This document shows positions 26,583-36,649 of a stretch of 64,000 nt of DNA, piece after piece. This DNA is from Segetibacter aerophilus (GTDB lineage: Bacteria > Bacteroidota > Bacteroidia > Chitinophagales > Chitinophagaceae), in contig NZ_BJYT01000002.1 in NCBI RefSeq assembly GCF_007991655.1, positions 62,001 through 126,000 on the forward strand, given 5' to 3'. The notes beneath the pieces were generated by a model. It did no database searches, had not been told where the DNA came from, and saw only the letters and a program-made list of their open reading frames with translations. The position numbers were made by a program, and so were the translations under genes. Position 1 is the first letter of the stretch; every line of letters starts with the position of its first letter.

Positions 26583-27155
26583 ATGTTATTAAATCAGTAC
26601 AAAAAAGGTATTTTTGAACGGCTCCAGAATGGCGAACCTATCTCAGCTAAAGACCCGGAAGCCTTCCAGCTACGGGATGCTTCTTTTGCCACCAAGAAGT
26701 TATTGGTTCAGCTAAATAATTCTTCTAATGCTGTAGAAATTCGCGACTTACTAAGTCAAATTACAGGTTCAGAAATTGACGAAAGCGTTGCCGTTTTCAC
26801 ACCGCTTTATATCAACTACGGGAAGAATACGAAAATTGGCAAGAACGTCTTTATCAACTTTGATTGTGTTTTCCTTGACCTTGGTGGAATTACCATCGAA
26901 GACGATGTATTGATTGCTCCTAACGTTAAGTTGTTATCGGAAGGACATCCAATTAATCCCAATGACAGACAATCACTTGTTCCCGGACACATTCACGTTA
27001 AGAAAAATGCATGGATCGGTGCAGGCGTAACCATACTGCCCGGAGTTACTATTGGTGAAAATGCAGTGGTGGCTGCAGGTGCTGTAGTATCTAAGGATGT
27101 TGATGCAAATAGTGTTGTTGGTGGCGTTCCAGCCAGGCACATCAAAAACATTTGA
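26583..27155 (+). CDS. Sugar O-acetyltransferase, hexapeptide-repeat (Maa/NodL-like)
   Basis: A 190-residue protein with a short helical N-terminal Mac domain and a left-handed beta-helix of isoleucine-patch hexapeptides ([20 protein letters not shown], then [20 protein letters not shown]). The catalytic His lies in SEGHPINP. It transfers acetyl from acetyl-CoA to sugars such as maltose or galactosides. It is 64 bp after the AraC gene and probably in its regulon. Confidence 0.9.
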   Translation: MLLNQYKKGIFERLQNGEPISAKDPEAFQLRDASFATKKLLVQLNNSSNAVEIRDLLSQITGSEIDESVAVFTPLYINYGKNTKIGKNVFINFDCVFLDLGGITIEDDVLIAPNVKLLSEGHPINPNDRQSLVPGHIHVKKNAWIGAGVTILPGVTIGENAVVAAGAVVSKDVDANSVVGGVPARHIKNI

Positions 27156-27172
27156 ATCAGTAAAAGAGCATT

Positions 27173-27634
27173 ATGAAACCAGTAATGACATTCTTAGCTT
27201 GTTTAATCTGCATCCAGGTTTTTGCTTGCTGCAATAAAACTAACGAGGTGACAAGCATTTCCAATAACGTTTTAAATACTGACAGTATGAAACTAAAAAT
27301 AATCATCGGCGCAAATGCTTTCACTGCAACACTTTATAACAACGCAACTGTAACCGCATTTAAGAAAAAGTTGCCGATGGCGATTAACATGAAAGAACTG
27401 AACGGTAATGAAAAGTATTTTGACTTGCCGGCAAATCTATCTGCTAATGCTTCAAACCCAGGCACTATTCAAGCAGGGGATTTAATGTTATACGGCTCAA
27501 ACACTTTAGTGCTTTTTTACAAAACATTTTCAACAAGGTATAACTACACCACGCTTGCACGAATTGAAAATCCTACAGGGTTAGCAACTGCATTAGGTTC
27601 AGGTAATAAAACAGTAAAGTTTGAAATAGGATAG
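27173..27634 (+). CDS. Cyclophilin-like fold lipoprotein
   Basis: A 153-residue protein. The N-terminus has a hydrophobic segment ending ACCNK, so lipidation is likely. Residues about 40-150 match the cyclophilin-like small domain (KLKIIIGANAFTATLYNNAT, then IQAGDLMLYGSNTLVLFYK). The family is often found beside AraC-controlled reductases, as here. It is not a proven proline isomerase. Confidence 0.85.
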   Translation: MKPVMTFLACLICIQVFACCNKTNEVTSISNNVLNTDSMKLKIIIGANAFTATLYNNATVTAFKKKLPMAINMKELNGNEKYFDLPANLSANASNPGTIQAGDLMLYGSNTLVLFYKTFSTRYNYTTLARIENPTGLATALGSGNKTVKFEIG

Positions 27635-27666
27635 CAATTATATTAAAGAATACAAAAACAATAATA

Positions 27667-28833
27667 ATGAAACAAATAGCAATTATAGCAGTCCTGTGGA
27701 TTGCGATGTTCGGTCAGGCTTATTCCCAAAAAAGTCAAGAAAGTAATAGTATGAATAATTCAGAACAAAAAGAACAGTACACCTTTCAGTTAAGTGATAA
27801 GGTGAAAAGACAAGCAGTAACATTTAAGAACCGTTATGGTATTACCGTGTCGGGTGATTTGTATACACCAAAAAATATAGGTAATCAAAAACTTGCAGCT
27901 ATCATACTAAGCGGACCGTTCGGTGCAGTAAAAGAACAGTCATCAGGTTTTTATGCAAACCAAATGGCATCCAGAGGTTTTGTAGCATTAGCATTTGACC
28001 CTTCATTTACAGGTGAAAGTGACGGAGATGTTCGCAACGTTGGCTCACCGGAGATTTTTACAGAAGACTTTAGTGCAGCGGTAGATTATATTGGGTTGCT
28101 ACCATCAGTTGACCGCAACCGCATCGGCGCTATAGGTATTTGTGGTTTGGCAGGTATGGCAATTACAGCCGCTACAAGCGATAGCCGTATCAAAGCGGTA
28201 GCTACCACTTCTATGTATGATATGTCACGTAGCATTAGCCGCAGCTATAAAGACAACTATACTTTGGAACAGCGTAAAAAGGTGGTTGATTATTTAAGCC
28301 AACAACGTTGGGCAGATGTAGAAACGGGTAAAGCTGCATTAGGTTTACATGAAGTTCCGTTTGATGAAAAGGGAAATATCGTTAAAGGAAATCGCGTACT
28401 TCCTGATACACTACCGGCTAATCCAAACCCTGTTTTAGCTGCTTTCTTTAACTATTACAGAACACCACGAGGTTTTCATCCAAGGTCAATCAACTCCGTA
28501 GCTGCATGGACAGCTACAACACCAATGCCTTTCTTCAGTTTTCCTATGATGTCAAACCTTGAGTTGCTTTCACCACGTCCAATTATGCTGATTGCAGGAG
28601 AAAATGCACACTCACGTTACTATTCAGAAGACATTTACAAATTAGCATCAGAGCCTAAAGAGTTGGTGATTGTACCAGGTGCAGACCACGTTGATTTGTA
28701 TGATAGGTTAGATAAAATTCCTTTTGATAATTTAACAGCATTCTTTAACCAACATTTGAACCAGGTCAAGTTGAACAAATTAGCAAAGGTCAATGAACCA
28801 CATTCAGCAGAAACTAATTTGTCAACACATTAA
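27667..28833 (+). CDS. Exported dienelactone-hydrolase-like alpha/beta hydrolase
   Basis: A 388-residue protein with a signal peptide (MKQIAIIAVLWIAMFGQAYS, cleavage near QAYSQ). The fold has the IILSGPFGAVKEQ oxyanion region. The nucleophile elbow is GICGLAG, a Cys instead of the usual Ser, as in dienelactone hydrolases. The C-terminal Asp/His are in LIAGENAHSR and PGADHVDLYD. Its place between cyclophilin-like and cupin genes suggests a periplasmic detoxification group. The substrate is unknown. Confidence 0.87.
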   Translation: MKQIAIIAVLWIAMFGQAYSQKSQESNSMNNSEQKEQYTFQLSDKVKRQAVTFKNRYGITVSGDLYTPKNIGNQKLAAIILSGPFGAVKEQSSGFYANQMASRGFVALAFDPSFTGESDGDVRNVGSPEIFTEDFSAAVDYIGLLPSVDRNRIGAIGICGLAGMAITAATSDSRIKAVATTSMYDMSRSISRSYKDNYTLEQRKKVVDYLSQQRWADVETGKAALGLHEVPFDEKGNIVKGNRVLPDTLPANPNPVLAAFFNYYRTPRGFHPRSINSVAAWTATTPMPFFSFPMMSNLELLSPRPIMLIAGENAHSRYYSEDIYKLASEPKELVIVPGADHVDLYDRLDKIPFDNLTAFFNQHLNQVKLNKLAKVNEPHSAETNLSTH

Positions 28834-28844
28834 ACAATGGTAGT

Positions 28845-29327
28845 ATGAAAATATTAATGATAACCGCAATTGCTTCTATGGCATTGCTAACAATTAGTTG
28901 TATGGAAAATAAATCAGAAAACAAGTCAACCGAGTTCCAAGCTATTTTTCCCAAAGGTGAAAAAGGTCCTGCTGAACACTTTACAGGCGCTGCCTTTAAC
29001 ACCCCATTGGTTGCAGATGACAGTATCTATAACACGGTTATAGGAAACGTTTATTTTGAACCGGGAGCAAGGAGCAATTGGCATACACATCCATCAGGTC
29101 AGATACTGATTATAACAGATGGTGTTGGATACTATCAGGAAAAAGGGCAGCTGCGGCGAACAATGAAAAAAGGTGATTTAATAAAATGTCCACCGAATGT
29201 ATTGCATTGGCATGGTGCAAGCCCTGATACCGGTGTGCAACAGATGTATATTTTACCTAAGACAGAAAAAGGTATTGTTACCTGGTTACAAAAAGTGAGG
29301 GATGAGGAATACAATAGCAGTAATTAA
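28845..29327 (+). CDS. Cupin domain lipoprotein
   Basis: A 160-residue protein with lipobox LLTISCM near residue 19. The single cupin (about 65-145) has the metal motif SNWHTHPSGQILIITDGVGYY and second motif CPPNVLHWHGASPD. It is related in sequence to the cupin at 31168, suggesting an exported and a cytosolic version of the same activity. It lies 11 bp after the hydrolase gene. Confidence 0.9.
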   Translation: MKILMITAIASMALLTISCMENKSENKSTEFQAIFPKGEKGPAEHFTGAAFNTPLVADDSIYNTVIGNVYFEPGARSNWHTHPSGQILIITDGVGYYQEKGQLRRTMKKGDLIKCPPNVLHWHGASPDTGVQQMYILPKTEKGIVTWLQKVRDEEYNSSN

Positions 29328-29346
29328 GAAGTAAAAAAATAGAGTT

Positions 29347-30093
29347 ATGGAAAATAATATAAAAGGTAAAGTAGTAATAATTACAGGAGCAAGTAGTGGT
29401 ATGGGTGAAGCGGCTGCAAAACATTTGTCAGCGCTTGGAGCAACTGTAGTACTCGGAGCAAGAAGAGCCGACAGAATTGAAAAGTTGGCAAAGGAAATCG
29501 TTGACGACGGTGGTAAAGCACTTGCCTTTGCTGTAGATGTAACACAGCGTGACCAGGTAAAGAAACTGGTGGATGCAGCTGTTGAACAATTTGGACGTGT
29601 AGACGTCTTGCTTAACAATACTGGTATTATGCCGCTATCGCTAATGGAGAGCCTCCATCTTGATGAATGGGATAAGATGATCGATGTGAACATTAAAGGT
29701 GTTCTCAATGGCATTGCGGCCGTTCTCCCTTACATGAAAGAGCAGAAGTCAGGACAAATTATCAACACATCTTCTGTAGCAGGTCATAAAGTATTTAGCG
29801 GCTCTGCGGTTTATTCTGCTACCAAATTTGCCGTTCGTGCATTGACAGAAGGCTTACGCATGGAAGTGAATCCTTACAATATCCGCACAACAATTGTTTG
29901 TCCCGGTGCTGTTAAAACAGAGTTGCTGGAGCATATCACAGATGCAAACGTTCGGCAGGCAAACGAAGATTATGTGGGAGCCGTTGGAATTAGTTCTGAC
30001 AGTTTTGCTCGTGTGGTGGCTTTTGCGATCAGCCAGCCCGAGGATGTAGACATCAATGAAATTATTTTCCGTCCGACATCGCAGGAACTTTAA
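29347..30093 (+). CDS. Short-chain dehydrogenase/reductase
   Basis: A 248-residue classical SDR. Nucleotide motif [14 protein letters not shown] (residues about 13-26), structural motif NNTGIM (usually NNAG; the third residue is Thr here), and catalytic Ser-Tyr-Lys in INTSSVAGH and YSATKFA. The GARRADR stretch favours NADP(H). It lies 19 bp after the cupin gene in the same transcription unit. Confidence 0.92.
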   Translation: MENNIKGKVVIITGASSGMGEAAAKHLSALGATVVLGARRADRIEKLAKEIVDDGGKALAFAVDVTQRDQVKKLVDAAVEQFGRVDVLLNNTGIMPLSLMESLHLDEWDKMIDVNIKGVLNGIAAVLPYMKEQKSGQIINTSSVAGHKVFSGSAVYSATKFAVRALTEGLRMEVNPYNIRTTIVCPGAVKTELLEHITDANVRQANEDYVGAVGISSDSFARVVAFAISQPEDVDINEIIFRPTSQEL

Positions 30094-30117
30094 AAGAGGT
30101 CGAGTTTATAGCGGTAA

Positions 30118-31133
<1,016 letters not shown>

Positions 31134-31154
31134 ACGTGCATCTAGTAAATCTTT

Positions 31155-31162
31155 AAGGAGGT
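31155..31162 (+). promoter_or_regulatory. Strong Shine-Dalgarno site
   Basis: AAGGAGGT, five bases before the ATG at 31168, a perfect anti-16S match. Other genes in this window lack such sites, as expected for Bacteroidota, so it stands out. Confidence 0.7.
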
Positions 31163-31167
31163 ATAAA

Positions 31168-31572
31168 ATGGCAAAACATGAAGAAGTTAAAAACGGTATC
31201 ATATTTCCCTCAGGTGAGAAAAATCCTTATGGACAATATTTTGTAGGACAAAGTTACCTGGCGACATTGGTTGCTGACCCCAAAGTAGGTGTTTCCATTA
31301 GCAATGTAACTTTTGAACCTGGTTGCAGAAATAACTGGCATATTCATCGTGATGGTTATCAAATCTTGCTGGTAACCGGTGGTGAAGGATTGTATCAGCA
31401 GGAAGGAGAAAAGGCACAACTTTTAAGAGCCGGTGATGTAATTGTTACCCATGATGGCATTAAGCACTGGCACGGAGCAACAAAAGATAGTTGGTTTGAA
31501 CATATCGCCATCACTGCCGGTAAGCCAGAATGGTTGGAACCTGTTGACGACATAACGTATGCTAAACTATAA
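31168..31572 (+). CDS. Cytosolic cupin domain protein
   Basis: A 134-residue single cupin with RNNWHIHRDGYQILLVTGGE and HDGIKHWHGATKDS, giving a 3-His metal site. It has no signal peptide, unlike its relative at 28845. It is similar to cupins found beside carboxymuconolactone-decarboxylase-like and aldo/keto reductase genes. Last gene of the AraC-headed cluster, with an unusually good ribosome-binding site. Confidence 0.9.
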   Translation: MAKHEEVKNGIIFPSGEKNPYGQYFVGQSYLATLVADPKVGVSISNVTFEPGCRNNWHIHRDGYQILLVTGGEGLYQQEGEKAQLLRAGDVIVTHDGIKHWHGATKDSWFEHIAITAGKPEWLEPVDDITYAKL

Positions 31573-32003
31573 ATTGAAATTAAAAGCATAGGGTCTGGGC
31601 AAGATTGAAACTCATTGCTTATCCCGTATCGCAAGCTTTGTTTTTAAAAAATACAAGCGACAATAAGTTACAATGTGACGCTATGCCTGAAATGTTTAAA
31701 GACCCAATTGCTCGTGAAACCACTAAATAGAGTCCTTTCAAGCTTTGAGTGTTTATGATGACGTTTTTTCAAATAAACAATTTTCTTCAGTACATTTTTC
31801 CTATCTGCCATTTCGTTAAACACAGTCTCGTTGGTTTTGGAACAGATTTGAATTCGATAATCATTGGTTTGATTTTCATAACTGGCCTCAAATTGGCTAA
31901 AATACCTTTGATACCCGGGCATACATTAATTTCTTAAACCTCGATATAGATGCAAGTGTTCATATTACTCCAGGTTATATCAGCCAATAAAAAATAATTA
32001 ATT
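31573..32003. other. Intergenic region without a supported gene
   Basis: Short frames on both strands (up to 84 codons) overlap each other and have no recognisable family. The region must contain the promoter of the following paoABC-like operon. The minus-strand frame is rich in Lys/His and could be a relic, but I cannot support it. Confidence 0.5.
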
Positions 32004-32645
32004 ATGGCAAAAAAAGGTTCTGGTCAGAATCAAGCTGAAGAAAATTATCTGAATGAAAGTCGACGAAACTTTTTTAAACAATCTTCGTTGCTTACAGCAC
32101 TTGCTGTTACGCCGCCTGCTTTCTTAAAAGCGGCTGAAGAGGGTTTGGATGAAAAGGCAGCAGGCTACTTCGAAAAAATGCCGTTAGCTATCCAAATAAA
32201 TGGTGTTAATCACGATCTATCGGTTGAACCTCGTACCACTCTGCTCGACTTAATTCGGGAGCAATTGGCATTACCGGGAACTAAGAAAGGTTGTGACCAC
32301 GGACAGTGCGGTGCATGTACTGTACATGTTAATGGCAACCGGGTTCTGTCTTGTTTAACACTTGCAGTGACGGCAGAAGGAAAAAAAGTTACGACTATCG
32401 AGGGATTAGCCGATGGGGAAAAACTGCATCCAATGCAGGAGGCATTTATAAAATACGATGGGTTTCAATGTGGTTATTGCACGCCCGGCCAGATCATGTC
32501 AGGTATTGCCTGTATTCGTGAAGGTCACGCAAACTCCGACGATGAGATCCGCGAATATATGAGCGGGAACATTTGTCGTTGTGGCGCTTATCCCAACATT
32601 GTCAAAGCTATTGCAGATGTAAAAAAGGGAGGGCAAACGTTATGA
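32004..32645 (+). CDS. paoA: Aldehyde oxidoreductase, [2Fe-2S] subunit (PaoA-like)
   Basis: A 213-residue iron-sulfur subunit of a xanthine-oxidase-family molybdoenzyme. The N-terminus has a Tat signal (SRRNFFKQSSLLTALAV). The plant-type ferredoxin cluster Cys are in GTKKGCDHGQCGACTVHVNG plus CL. The second cluster has YCTPGQI and NICRCGAYPNIV Cys. Length and order match periplasmic PaoA of E. coli. It overlaps the next gene by four bases (ATGA). Confidence 0.92.
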   Translation: MAKKGSGQNQAEENYLNESRRNFFKQSSLLTALAVTPPAFLKAAEEGLDEKAAGYFEKMPLAIQINGVNHDLSVEPRTTLLDLIREQLALPGTKKGCDHGQCGACTVHVNGNRVLSCLTLAVTAEGKKVTTIEGLADGEKLHPMQEAFIKYDGFQCGYCTPGQIMSGIACIREGHANSDDEIREYMSGNICRCGAYPNIVKAIADVKKGGQTL

Positions 32646-33625
32646 TAAACTTTGATTACGTCCGTGTTTCCACAATAAAAGCCGCAGTAGATGCAATAGT
32701 GAAGGATAATAATTCCCTCTGGCTCGCCGGCGGTACCAACCTCGTGGATTTAATGAAAAAAGGTGTGATGACTCCGCAAAAGCTGGTAGACATTAACAAC
32801 CTTCCGCTAAAGGAAATAAAAAAAGAAGGCAACAAACTGATTATAGGCGCACTTGCGCTAAACAGTACAGTGGCCGACAATGAATTGGTACGCAAGGAAC
32901 AACCTCTGCTTGCCCTGGCAGTGCAAGCGGGTGCTTCGGCACAATTACGCAACATGGCAACGGTTGGTGGAAACATGATGCAGCGTACCCGCTGTCCATA
33001 TTTTTACAATACTGATATGCCGTGCAACAAACGTGAACCGGGAACAGGTTGTGGTGCATTAAAAGGATTTAATAGGATGCACGCGATATTTACTGATACT
33101 GAAAAGTGCATTGCTGTTCATCCCAGCGATATGAGCGTAGGCCTTGTTGCGTTGGATGCAACTGTACTTCTGTCTGGTCCAAGAGGTGATCGTCGTATTC
33201 CTTTCCAAAATTTTCACCGCCTGCCAGGAAACTTGCCTCAAAAGGACAATACGTTGGAAAGGGGAGAATTGATAGTTGCAGTTGAAATACCGGAAAACAA
33301 ATTGAATAAGCACGTGCATTATCTAAAAGTGCGCGACCGAACTTCTTATGCCTTTGCATTGGTTTCTGCAGCGGTAGCCGTAGATCTAGAAGGAAGTACT
33401 ATTAAAGACATTCGGCTGGCCTTAGGGGGAGTGGCGCATAAGCCCTGGAGGCTTACTGAAGTAGAGAATTTTTTAAAAGGAAAGGCTGCAACCGAAGTAA
33501 ATTATAAACAAGCAGCAGCACTGGCAATTAGAGGTGCCAAAGGATTCGGCCTTAATAACTTCAAACTAAAATTAGCACCAAACACTCTTGTGGAAGCTTT
33601 AAAAACTGCAACAGGAAAATCATAA
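32642..33625 (+). CDS. paoB: Aldehyde oxidoreductase, FAD-binding subunit (PaoB-like)
   Basis: A 327-residue protein starting at the ATG at 32642 that overlaps the paoA stop. The FAD-binding region is WLAGGTNLVDLMKKG and the second nucleotide motif ATVGGNMMQRTRCPYFY. It has four Cys between about residues 118 and 140 (RCPYF, PCNKREPGTGC), the insertion known in PaoB to bind an extra [4Fe-4S] cluster. It passes electrons between the iron-sulfur and molybdenum subunits and an acceptor. Confidence 0.92.
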   Translation: MINFDYVRVSTIKAAVDAIVKDNNSLWLAGGTNLVDLMKKGVMTPQKLVDINNLPLKEIKKEGNKLIIGALALNSTVADNELVRKEQPLLALAVQAGASAQLRNMATVGGNMMQRTRCPYFYNTDMPCNKREPGTGCGALKGFNRMHAIFTDTEKCIAVHPSDMSVGLVALDATVLLSGPRGDRRIPFQNFHRLPGNLPQKDNTLERGELIVAVEIPENKLNKHVHYLKVRDRTSYAFALVSAAVAVDLEGSTIKDIRLALGGVAHKPWRLTEVENFLKGKAATEVNYKQAAALAIRGAKGFGLNNFKLKLAPNTLVEALKTATGKS

Positions 33626-33634
33626 TATTCTTTT

Positions 33635-35863
33635 ATGGAAAAAGACAAAGCACCAGATCGTATCGATCGTGTAGATGCCAGGGCTAAAGTAACGGGCACT
33701 GCATCTTATGCAGCAGATCACAAAATACAAAACACAGTATATGGCCTCCTGGTGGGCAGTACTGTTGCAAAAGGTCGTATCAAAAGCATCGATACAAAAG
33801 CTGCCGAAAAAGCATCTGGAGTTCTCGCAGTTCTTACCTATTTCAACACCCCTAAACTGCCCGGTTACACTACAGGAAAAGATCCTTCAAAACCGCCAAC
33901 TGGGGGACAACCTCTGCGGTTCTTTGCTACCAATGAAATTTTTTATTATGACCAGGCCATTGCGCTTGTCGTCGCCGATACTTATGAACGTGTTCTTCAT
34001 GCAGCAAAATTGGTGAAGGCCCAATACGAGAAAGCAACACACAAAACGAGTTTAGAAGATAACCTGGCAACCGCTAAAGTTCCAACAGGGCCGCGCCAGG
34101 AAGATTACACGCGAGGCGAAGCAGACAGTTATAAAAACGCACCCGTTAAAATAGAGCAGGAATATTATCACCCGGTAGAAGTGCACAACCCGATGGAACT
34201 TGGATCCATCGTAGCTTTTTGGGAAGGCGCGGAAAAGGTAACGGTTTATACAAAAACACAAGGTGTACAAGCGACGCAAAAATCGATTAGTGACGCATTT
34301 AAATTGCCTTTGGGAAATGTAACTGTTCATGCCCGACATATTGGTGGAGCGTTTGGGATGGGATTGCGAACCTGGCCGTATGAAATTGCAGCAGTGATGG
34401 CGGCTAAAAAAGTAGGCAAACCGCTGAAGCTAGTTTTACATCGGGAGCAGATGTTTACCAATGTAGGCTACCGCCCTGCAACAAAGCAAAAGATCGGACT
34501 GGGTGCAACAGCAGACGGTAAATTAATTGGTCTCACACATGAGGCCACCGGAAATACCTCTGCATACGAAGAATTTACAGAAGCAACTGTAAATATTTCC
34601 CGGTTTATGTATGCCTGTCCTAACGTTACTACCCGTTACCGCCTTGTACCACTAAACGTTTGCACCCCCATTTGGATGCGTGGGCCAGGCGAAGCCACGG
34701 GTGCATTTGCCTTAGAGTCAGCGATGGATGAATTGGCGCATGCGTTAAAATTAGATCCCGTTGAATTCCGCGTTCGCAATCATGCAGACAGCGACCCGGA
34801 AAAGAACCTGCCGTGGTCAAGCAAATATTTAAAGGAGTGCTATGAGATGGGTGCCGAGCGGATCGGGTGGAAAAACCGGAAATTGCAGCCGAGGACTAAT
34901 CAAGACGGCGACTGGCTTGTTGGATATGGAATGGGTGCTGGATCGTTTGGAGCGATGCGTTGGGTAGCGTCTGTAAAAGGCATATTGCAACCAGAAGGTA
35001 AGCTACGCTTACAATGTTCGGTTAACGATATGGGCCCTGGCACTGCTACCATGATGACAGCCGTTGCTGCCGATATTATGGGTTTGCCTCCTGGCAGAAT
35101 TATTATAGAAATGGGCAGTACGGGTTTACCTCCCGGACCGATGCAAGGTGGTTCAAATGTTACCGCAACGGTAGGTTCGGCAGTACACGATGTCTGTTTT
35201 GCAATGAAAGAACAAATAGCAGCACTCGCCAGCAAAGCAGGTTCGGTATTTAGCAAAGCGAACTCGCAGCAATTAAAAGCGGAAGACCTTCTTTTTTCAG
35301 AAAACGGGCTGTCATTAAAAAGCGACACGTCAGTTAGATTAAGCTACAGCGAGTTTTTTAAACAAAACGGGTTGCCTGCGGTGGAAGTTACCAAAGAGTC
35401 TAAAGGAACTGAACAGCCTTACTCCAGCTATTCGTTTTCCGTGCATTTTGTGAAATTGAGAGTTCATCCGGCAACTGGCAGAATTAAGATTGATCACGTA
35501 GTTTCTTGTGCTGACGCTGGCACCATCGTTAGTCCTAAAACATCGGAAAGCCAAATGATCGGCGGTGCTGTTGGAGGTATTGGTATGGCACTGATGGAAG
35601 ACATGGTAATTGACCAACGCTTCGGCAGGCCTATTAACAACAACTTAGCTGATTACCACGTTCCTGTTAATGCCGACATCCCTACCGTAGACGTTTTATT
35701 CGTTAACAAAAAAGATCCAATTATCGGTCCTATGGGTTCAAAGGGTCTTGGCGAAATTGCTCTGGTAGGAGTAGCACCCGCCATTGCGAATGCTGTTTTC
35801 AATGCTACCGGAAAACGCCTTCGTGAACTACCTATAACAAGGGATAAGTTATTAGAGGTCTGA
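33635..35863 (+). CDS. paoC: Aldehyde oxidoreductase, molybdenum-binding subunit (PaoC-like)
   Basis: A 742-residue catalytic subunit. The a/b hammerhead is at about 15-125. Molybdopterin-contact loops include HIGGAFGMGLR, PIWMRGPGEATGAFALE and QGGSNVTATVGS. The catalytic Glu is in GSKGLGEIAL near residue 710. It oxidises aldehydes (often aromatic) to acids in the periplasm as an ABC heterotrimer. Length is within ten residues of E. coli PaoC. No maturation factor (XdhC/PaoD-like) lies in the window. Confidence 0.93.
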   Translation: MEKDKAPDRIDRVDARAKVTGTASYAADHKIQNTVYGLLVGSTVAKGRIKSIDTKAAEKASGVLAVLTYFNTPKLPGYTTGKDPSKPPTGGQPLRFFATNEIFYYDQAIALVVADTYERVLHAAKLVKAQYEKATHKTSLEDNLATAKVPTGPRQEDYTRGEADSYKNAPVKIEQEYYHPVEVHNPMELGSIVAFWEGAEKVTVYTKTQGVQATQKSISDAFKLPLGNVTVHARHIGGAFGMGLRTWPYEIAAVMAAKKVGKPLKLVLHREQMFTNVGYRPATKQKIGLGATADGKLIGLTHEATGNTSAYEEFTEATVNISRFMYACPNVTTRYRLVPLNVCTPIWMRGPGEATGAFALESAMDELAHALKLDPVEFRVRNHADSDPEKNLPWSSKYLKECYEMGAERIGWKNRKLQPRTNQDGDWLVGYGMGAGSFGAMRWVASVKGILQPEGKLRLQCSVNDMGPGTATMMTAVAADIMGLPPGRIIIEMGSTGLPPGPMQGGSNVTATVGSAVHDVCFAMKEQIAALASKAGSVFSKANSQQLKAEDLLFSENGLSLKSDTSVRLSYSEFFKQNGLPAVEVTKESKGTEQPYSSYSFSVHFVKLRVHPATGRIKIDHVVSCADAGTIVSPKTSESQMIGGAVGGIGMALMEDMVIDQRFGRPINNNLADYHVPVNADIPTVDVLFVNKKDPIIGPMGSKGLGEIALVGVAPAIANAVFNATGKRLRELPITRDKLLEV

Positions 35864-36115
35864 AAAGGATGATAGAGGAATAAGTTTCGGTGACGATATA
35901 ATGTTTCGAGTTAGCCATAATATTACCATTTTATGGTTTGTCCATTAGTGCTGGAAGACCGCGGGCACAATATGCAAAATTAAACTTGTTGGAATTGATA
36001 ACAGGCTTAAAAAGGCAATATGGAAATGGGGCGACAAGTATGAAAATTGAAATCATCTCTACTCTTTCTCAATTACCAGGCAGACAGTATAGGGAAGCAA
36101 CAAGTATTGCAAATA
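35864..36115. other. Intergenic gap before tRNA-Val
   Basis: About 250 bp with no supported gene. A plus-strand frame runs through it and into the tRNA complement, so it is not coding. No clear promoter elements are seen. Confidence 0.5.
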
Positions 36116-36154
36116 AAAAAGCACTTAGCAGTTTTACCTGTCTAAGTGCTTTTT
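36116..36154 (-). terminator. tRNA-Val terminator
   Basis: A perfect 13-bp inverted repeat (AAAAAGCACTTAG / CTAAGTGCTTTTT) with a 13-nt loop lies just past the tRNA 3' end on the minus strand and ends in T-tract on both strands. Confidence 0.85.
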
Positions 36155-36159
36155 CTGTG

Positions 36160-36234
36160 TGGGAGCACACGGGTTCGAACCGCGGACCCTCTGCTTGTAA
36201 GGCAGATGCTCTAAACCAACTGAGCTATGCTCCC
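36160..36234 (-). tRNA. tRNA-Val(TAC)
   Basis: 75-nt cloverleaf on the minus strand. Acceptor GGGAGCA pairs with TGCTCCC, D arm AGCTCAGTTGGTTTAGAGC, anticodon loop CTTACAA giving anticodon TAC (valine), T loop TTCGAAC, discriminator A. CCA is not encoded. Its 3' half is copied, inverted and with six differences, at 36351-36384. Confidence 0.95.
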
Positions 36235-36350
36235 TTTTCTTTTATCCCTACTCCTTTCGTTTTGGGAGTGCAAATATAGGGATGAACCTTATTGAAAAAC
36301 AAAAATTATCTAGAAAATATTTTTAAAAAAACCTTGTTGCTGCAGTGTTC

Positions 36351-36384
36351 CAGAGGGTCCGTGTTTCGAACCCATATGCTCACT
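36351..36384 (+). repeat. Inverted copy of tRNA-Val 3' half (possible att site)
   Basis: 34 bp from CAGAGGGTCCG to ATGCTCACT matches the 3' half of the tRNA-Val gene at 28 of 34 positions, including TTCGAACCC, but on the plus strand. It lies 266 bp upstream of the integrase gene, with its 3' end facing it. That is the usual arrangement for an element integrated at a tRNA 3' end, so this may be one end (attL) of an element or a relic of a lost tRNA. Confidence 0.6.
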
Positions 36385-36649
36385 ATTATTCAACTTTCAC
36401 TTTATTTCCTCAATCTTTTAAATTTCAAAACCCAAGATAAAATTGTATCAAAACACGTCTTGTTCAAATTAATTTCCCTCTGAATGCACTTAATGATGCA
36501 CCAATTCCTTTCATCTTTTATCAATCATGTACCTATCTCCATGTGTTTCTTGACGTTTTAGGCTGCCATGAAATTCCTAAGTGTTTGGACAATATAATTG
36601 TGCTGTCGGTTAGATAACCTATTTCATAATTAAAAAAAAACAAAACAAC

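Noticed and set aside
31668-31937. Two overlapping short frames in the gap before paoA
   Set aside because: They contradict each other on opposite strands and neither has a recognised family or leader.
36160-36234. Plus-strand reading frame across the tRNA-Val region
   Set aside because: The cloverleaf on the minus strand is complete, so the frame is a shadow of the tRNA.
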